Positions 62,237 through 64,000 of a stretch of DNA of 64,000 nucleotides are shown piece by piece; within the stretch, counting starts at the first letter, position 1; each line of letters opens with the position of its first letter. Below the pieces are notes generated by a model, which ran no database searches, was not told the origin of the DNA, and saw only the letters and a program-made list of their open reading frames with translations. This DNA comes from an uncultured Muribaculaceae bacterium. GTDB taxonomy: Bacteria > Bacteroidota > Bacteroidia > Bacteroidales > Muribaculaceae. Made by a program: the position numbers and the translations under genes. Location: assembly GCA_910585275.1 (NCBI GenBank), contig CAJUCW010000017.1, positions 23,496-87,495 of the forward strand, written 5' to 3'.

Positions 62237-62671
62237 TTATTTGCTTGCTGCGAGTAATGTTACTCTTATTTTATTTTCTAACGATTTGTCTATTGCCACT
62301 CCCCACAAAACATCAATGTCCTTTAACTCACGCTCAATATAATCTGTTATAGATTTCATGGCTACCAAAGACAACGTTGTGTTCTCAGTATTTACCCATA
62401 TATTAAACAGTATCTTACCGATTCGACATGAAGTCATATCCCTCAGGTTTTTCAAGGCATCTTCAAAAGCTTCCAATGCTGTCCCGTTATTCGACAATCC
62501 AATAGTCACATAGTTTGTTCCCAAAGAATTGAGAGTAGCAAGGACATCTTCTTTGGAAATATTTATTATACCATTTTTAATCAAAATTTCATGAATGGAA
62601 AAAGTATTACCTATAATATTATAATCTTGATAAGGTATTGACTGACTGTCTTCTCTAAGATGTTTCATCAA
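62237..62671 (-). CDS. FtsZ C-terminal-domain-like protein, copy 2
   Basis: 144-residue protein, paralogue of 59431-60021. Residues about 34-144 cover the FtsZ C-terminal domain: GIINISKEDVLATLNSLGTN (T7-loop region with the second Asp kept), YVTIGLSNNGTALEAFEDAL, ILFNIWVNTENTTLSLVAMK, and DVLWGVAIDKSLENKIRVTL. The glycine-rich turn between the first two is altered (LSNNG instead of GEGTGED). It lacks the 50-residue N-terminal extension of copy 1. Its ATG overlaps the stop of the FtsK-like gene by 4 bp, so it is coupled to it. Confidence 0.72.
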   Translation of the reverse strand: MMKHLREDSQSIPYQDYNIIGNTFSIHEILIKNGIINISKEDVLATLNSLGTNYVTIGLSNNGTALEAFEDALKNLRDMTSCRIGKILFNIWVNTENTTLSLVAMKSITDYIERELKDIDVLWGVAIDKSLENKIRVTLLAASK

Positions 62672-64000
62672 AATTTCGAAATCTGTTTCTTTTTTTGTCC
62701 ATTGGAGAATTGTGTTATCTTCTTCCAGAATCTATTTATTAAGGAAAGAAATCCTCGAGAACCAAAATTCACATTCCATAGTATTTCTCGAGGTTTGCCG
62801 CCATTTATAGGACCTACGATACCAGCCTGTTCGAGCTGGTCCATTATTTTTCCTGCCCGATTATACCCTATAGAGAAATGTCGTTGCAACATTGCTGTAG
62901 AAGCATTATTGGATTCTACAATTAGGCGTGCAGCTTCCTTAAATAGAGGGTCACGTTCCCAATCAATTGTTGGAGTATCAACTTCCGGGATGGACGGAAC
63001 GGGAAGAACATAAGGCTTATAATCAGAATTGTTGTGTGCAATCCAATCACAAATTCTTTCAATTTCAGGTTCGTCAATAAATGCACCCTGAACTCTTAAA
63101 CTGATTCCATTATTACTTACGAGCATATCGCCCCTATCCAATAACAACTGTGCTCCCGTCATATCAAGAATAGTCCTACTATCTGCAAAAGTTTGAACTT
63201 TAAAAGCAACTCTCACAGGAAAATTGGCTTTAAGTAGACCGGTAATGACATCGGATAATGTTTTTTGTGTCTTGATAATCAAATGAATCCCAACAGAGCG
63301 ACACCTCTGGGCAAGGCGGGCAATAGGAATTTCAATTGCTTTTCCGTGCACAATAATCAAATCTGCAAATTCGTCAATTACAACTATAATATATGGCATC
63401 GGCTTATATCCCTCGGTTGGCGATAGTTTCCCTTCTTCCAACTGTTGATTATAATCCCGATTTGATCGACAGCAGGTTTTCTTGAATAGCTCATAACGTC
63501 TATCCATTTCCAAACATAGAGAGTTCAAAGCAGTTATGACATGCTCAGGCGATGATATGATATCCTCGTCAATCCCCTCAATTTTCACGAGATATTGTTC
63601 TTTTATTTTAGAGTAATGACCAAACTCCACCATCTTAGGGTCAATAAGCATAAACTTGACCTCTTCGGGACTTTTTCTACATATCAATGAAACTATTATT
63701 GAATTTAGAAAAACGGATTTACCCATGCCGGTTGCACCTCCAATCAATAAGTGAGGCATCCTGCGTAAATCGGTGATTATCGGCTTATTTTCTATCGATA
63801 TTCCCAATGCGATAGGCAATTCTGCTTTGGATTTTTGAAATTCTTTGGATTCAAGAACCTCACGAAGATATACCATACGGCGCTTAGAACGCGGCACTTC
63901 AACTGCAAGAGCATTTTTACCGGGAATCGGAATGATAACTCTACATAGGGATATTCAGTTAATGGCTAATTGATTGCTTGCTAATGTCGTAGATATTTTG
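62668..64000 (-). pseudogene. FtsK/SpoIIIE-type DNA translocase, partial, with in-frame stop
   Basis: The motor and gamma domains are intact: Walker A LIGGATGMGKSVFLNSI, KFMLIDPKMVEFGHY, Walker B IVVIDEFADLI, QRCRSVGIHLIIKTQK, and a C-terminal winged helix (STAMLQRHFSIGYNRAGKIM, then GGKPREIL) like the KOPS-reading gamma domain. The frame upstream of the first usable start (GTG at 63897) still reads as FtsK (KISTTLASNQLAIN, then ISLCRVIIPIPGKNALAVEV), but a TGA at 63957-63955 interrupts it. The gene continues past the window edge. Either a nonsense mutation has split it, or a motor-only protein of about 410 residues is made from the GTG. It heads the FtsZ-like/hydrolase string. Confidence 0.75.

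Overview
The window looks like a chromosome segment of a Bacteroidales bacterium (Bacteroides/Muribaculaceae-like). Several upstream regions carry the Bacteroidetes promoter pattern TTTG-N19/20-TAnnTTTG. Shine-Dalgarno sequences are mostly absent. Typical families of the phylum are present: 6-bladed beta-propeller lipoproteins, a DUF3843-like protein, a secreted DPP-IV-type S9 peptidase, a secreted GH2 glycosidase and a fused PiT-PhoU-like phosphate transporter. No tRNA, rRNA, CRISPR array or complete insertion sequence was seen.

Layout. 1-7559 (minus): tripartite efflux operon, TolC-like > fusion protein > RND > second RND cut by the window edge. 7631-15529 (minus): envelope locus of a MauE/DoxX-like protein, propeller lipoproteins, a signal peptidase I and a small membrane protein; 1.4 kb of it is duplicated at a 2533-bp offset. 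15945-18272 (plus): Bcr/CflA-type exporter and threonine aldolase. 18338-23723: accessory block with a HicB remnant, an alpha-CTD/sigma-region-4 fusion protein, a 208-bp MITE-like element, a DUF262/DUF1524 (GmrSD-type) nuclease and a RhuM-family protein. 23852-35693: Spy-like periplasmic protein, DPP-IV-like peptidase, Fsr-like exporter, GH2 glycosidase, two-component pair and phosphate transporter.

35742-45035 is the most self-contained novelty candidate. A tight five-gene operon (adenine methyltransferase Mod, helicase-nuclease Res, a 73-residue protein, a DndD-like SMC ATPase and a DndE-like/HerA ATPase) follows a roughly 370-nt hairpin-rich leader and lies between direct copies of a palindrome plus 63-bp repeat. 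It looks like a type III restriction-modification pair joined to Dnd-type motor proteins, without the Dnd sulfur-transfer enzymes. Next to it is an NYN-domain RNase gene with a promoter and a two-hairpin, attenuator-like leader ending at the start codon.

46220-52777 is mostly housekeeping: DUF3843-like protein, thioredoxin, mutarotase and the N-degron operon clpS-clpA-aat. 52798-56570 holds two DUF4143-type ATPase loci (one only a C-terminal fragment), each directly preceded by a different tandem repeat, plus a TlpA-like protein and an Rpn-family nuclease lacking a usual acidic residue.

56529-64000 (minus) is a second novelty candidate. It reads as one long gene string: an FtsK motor fragment, then an FtsZ C-terminal-domain-like protein with an ADP-ribosylglycohydrolase, a pairing that occurs twice (once with the hydrolase reduced to 53 codons). 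Between and beyond the pairs lie unrecognised proteins and a recombinase-core-like protein. Because Tri1-type ADP-ribosylglycohydrolases protect FtsZ from ADP-ribosylating toxins in other bacteria, an inferred role is an orphan immunity/decoy island against division-targeting toxins.
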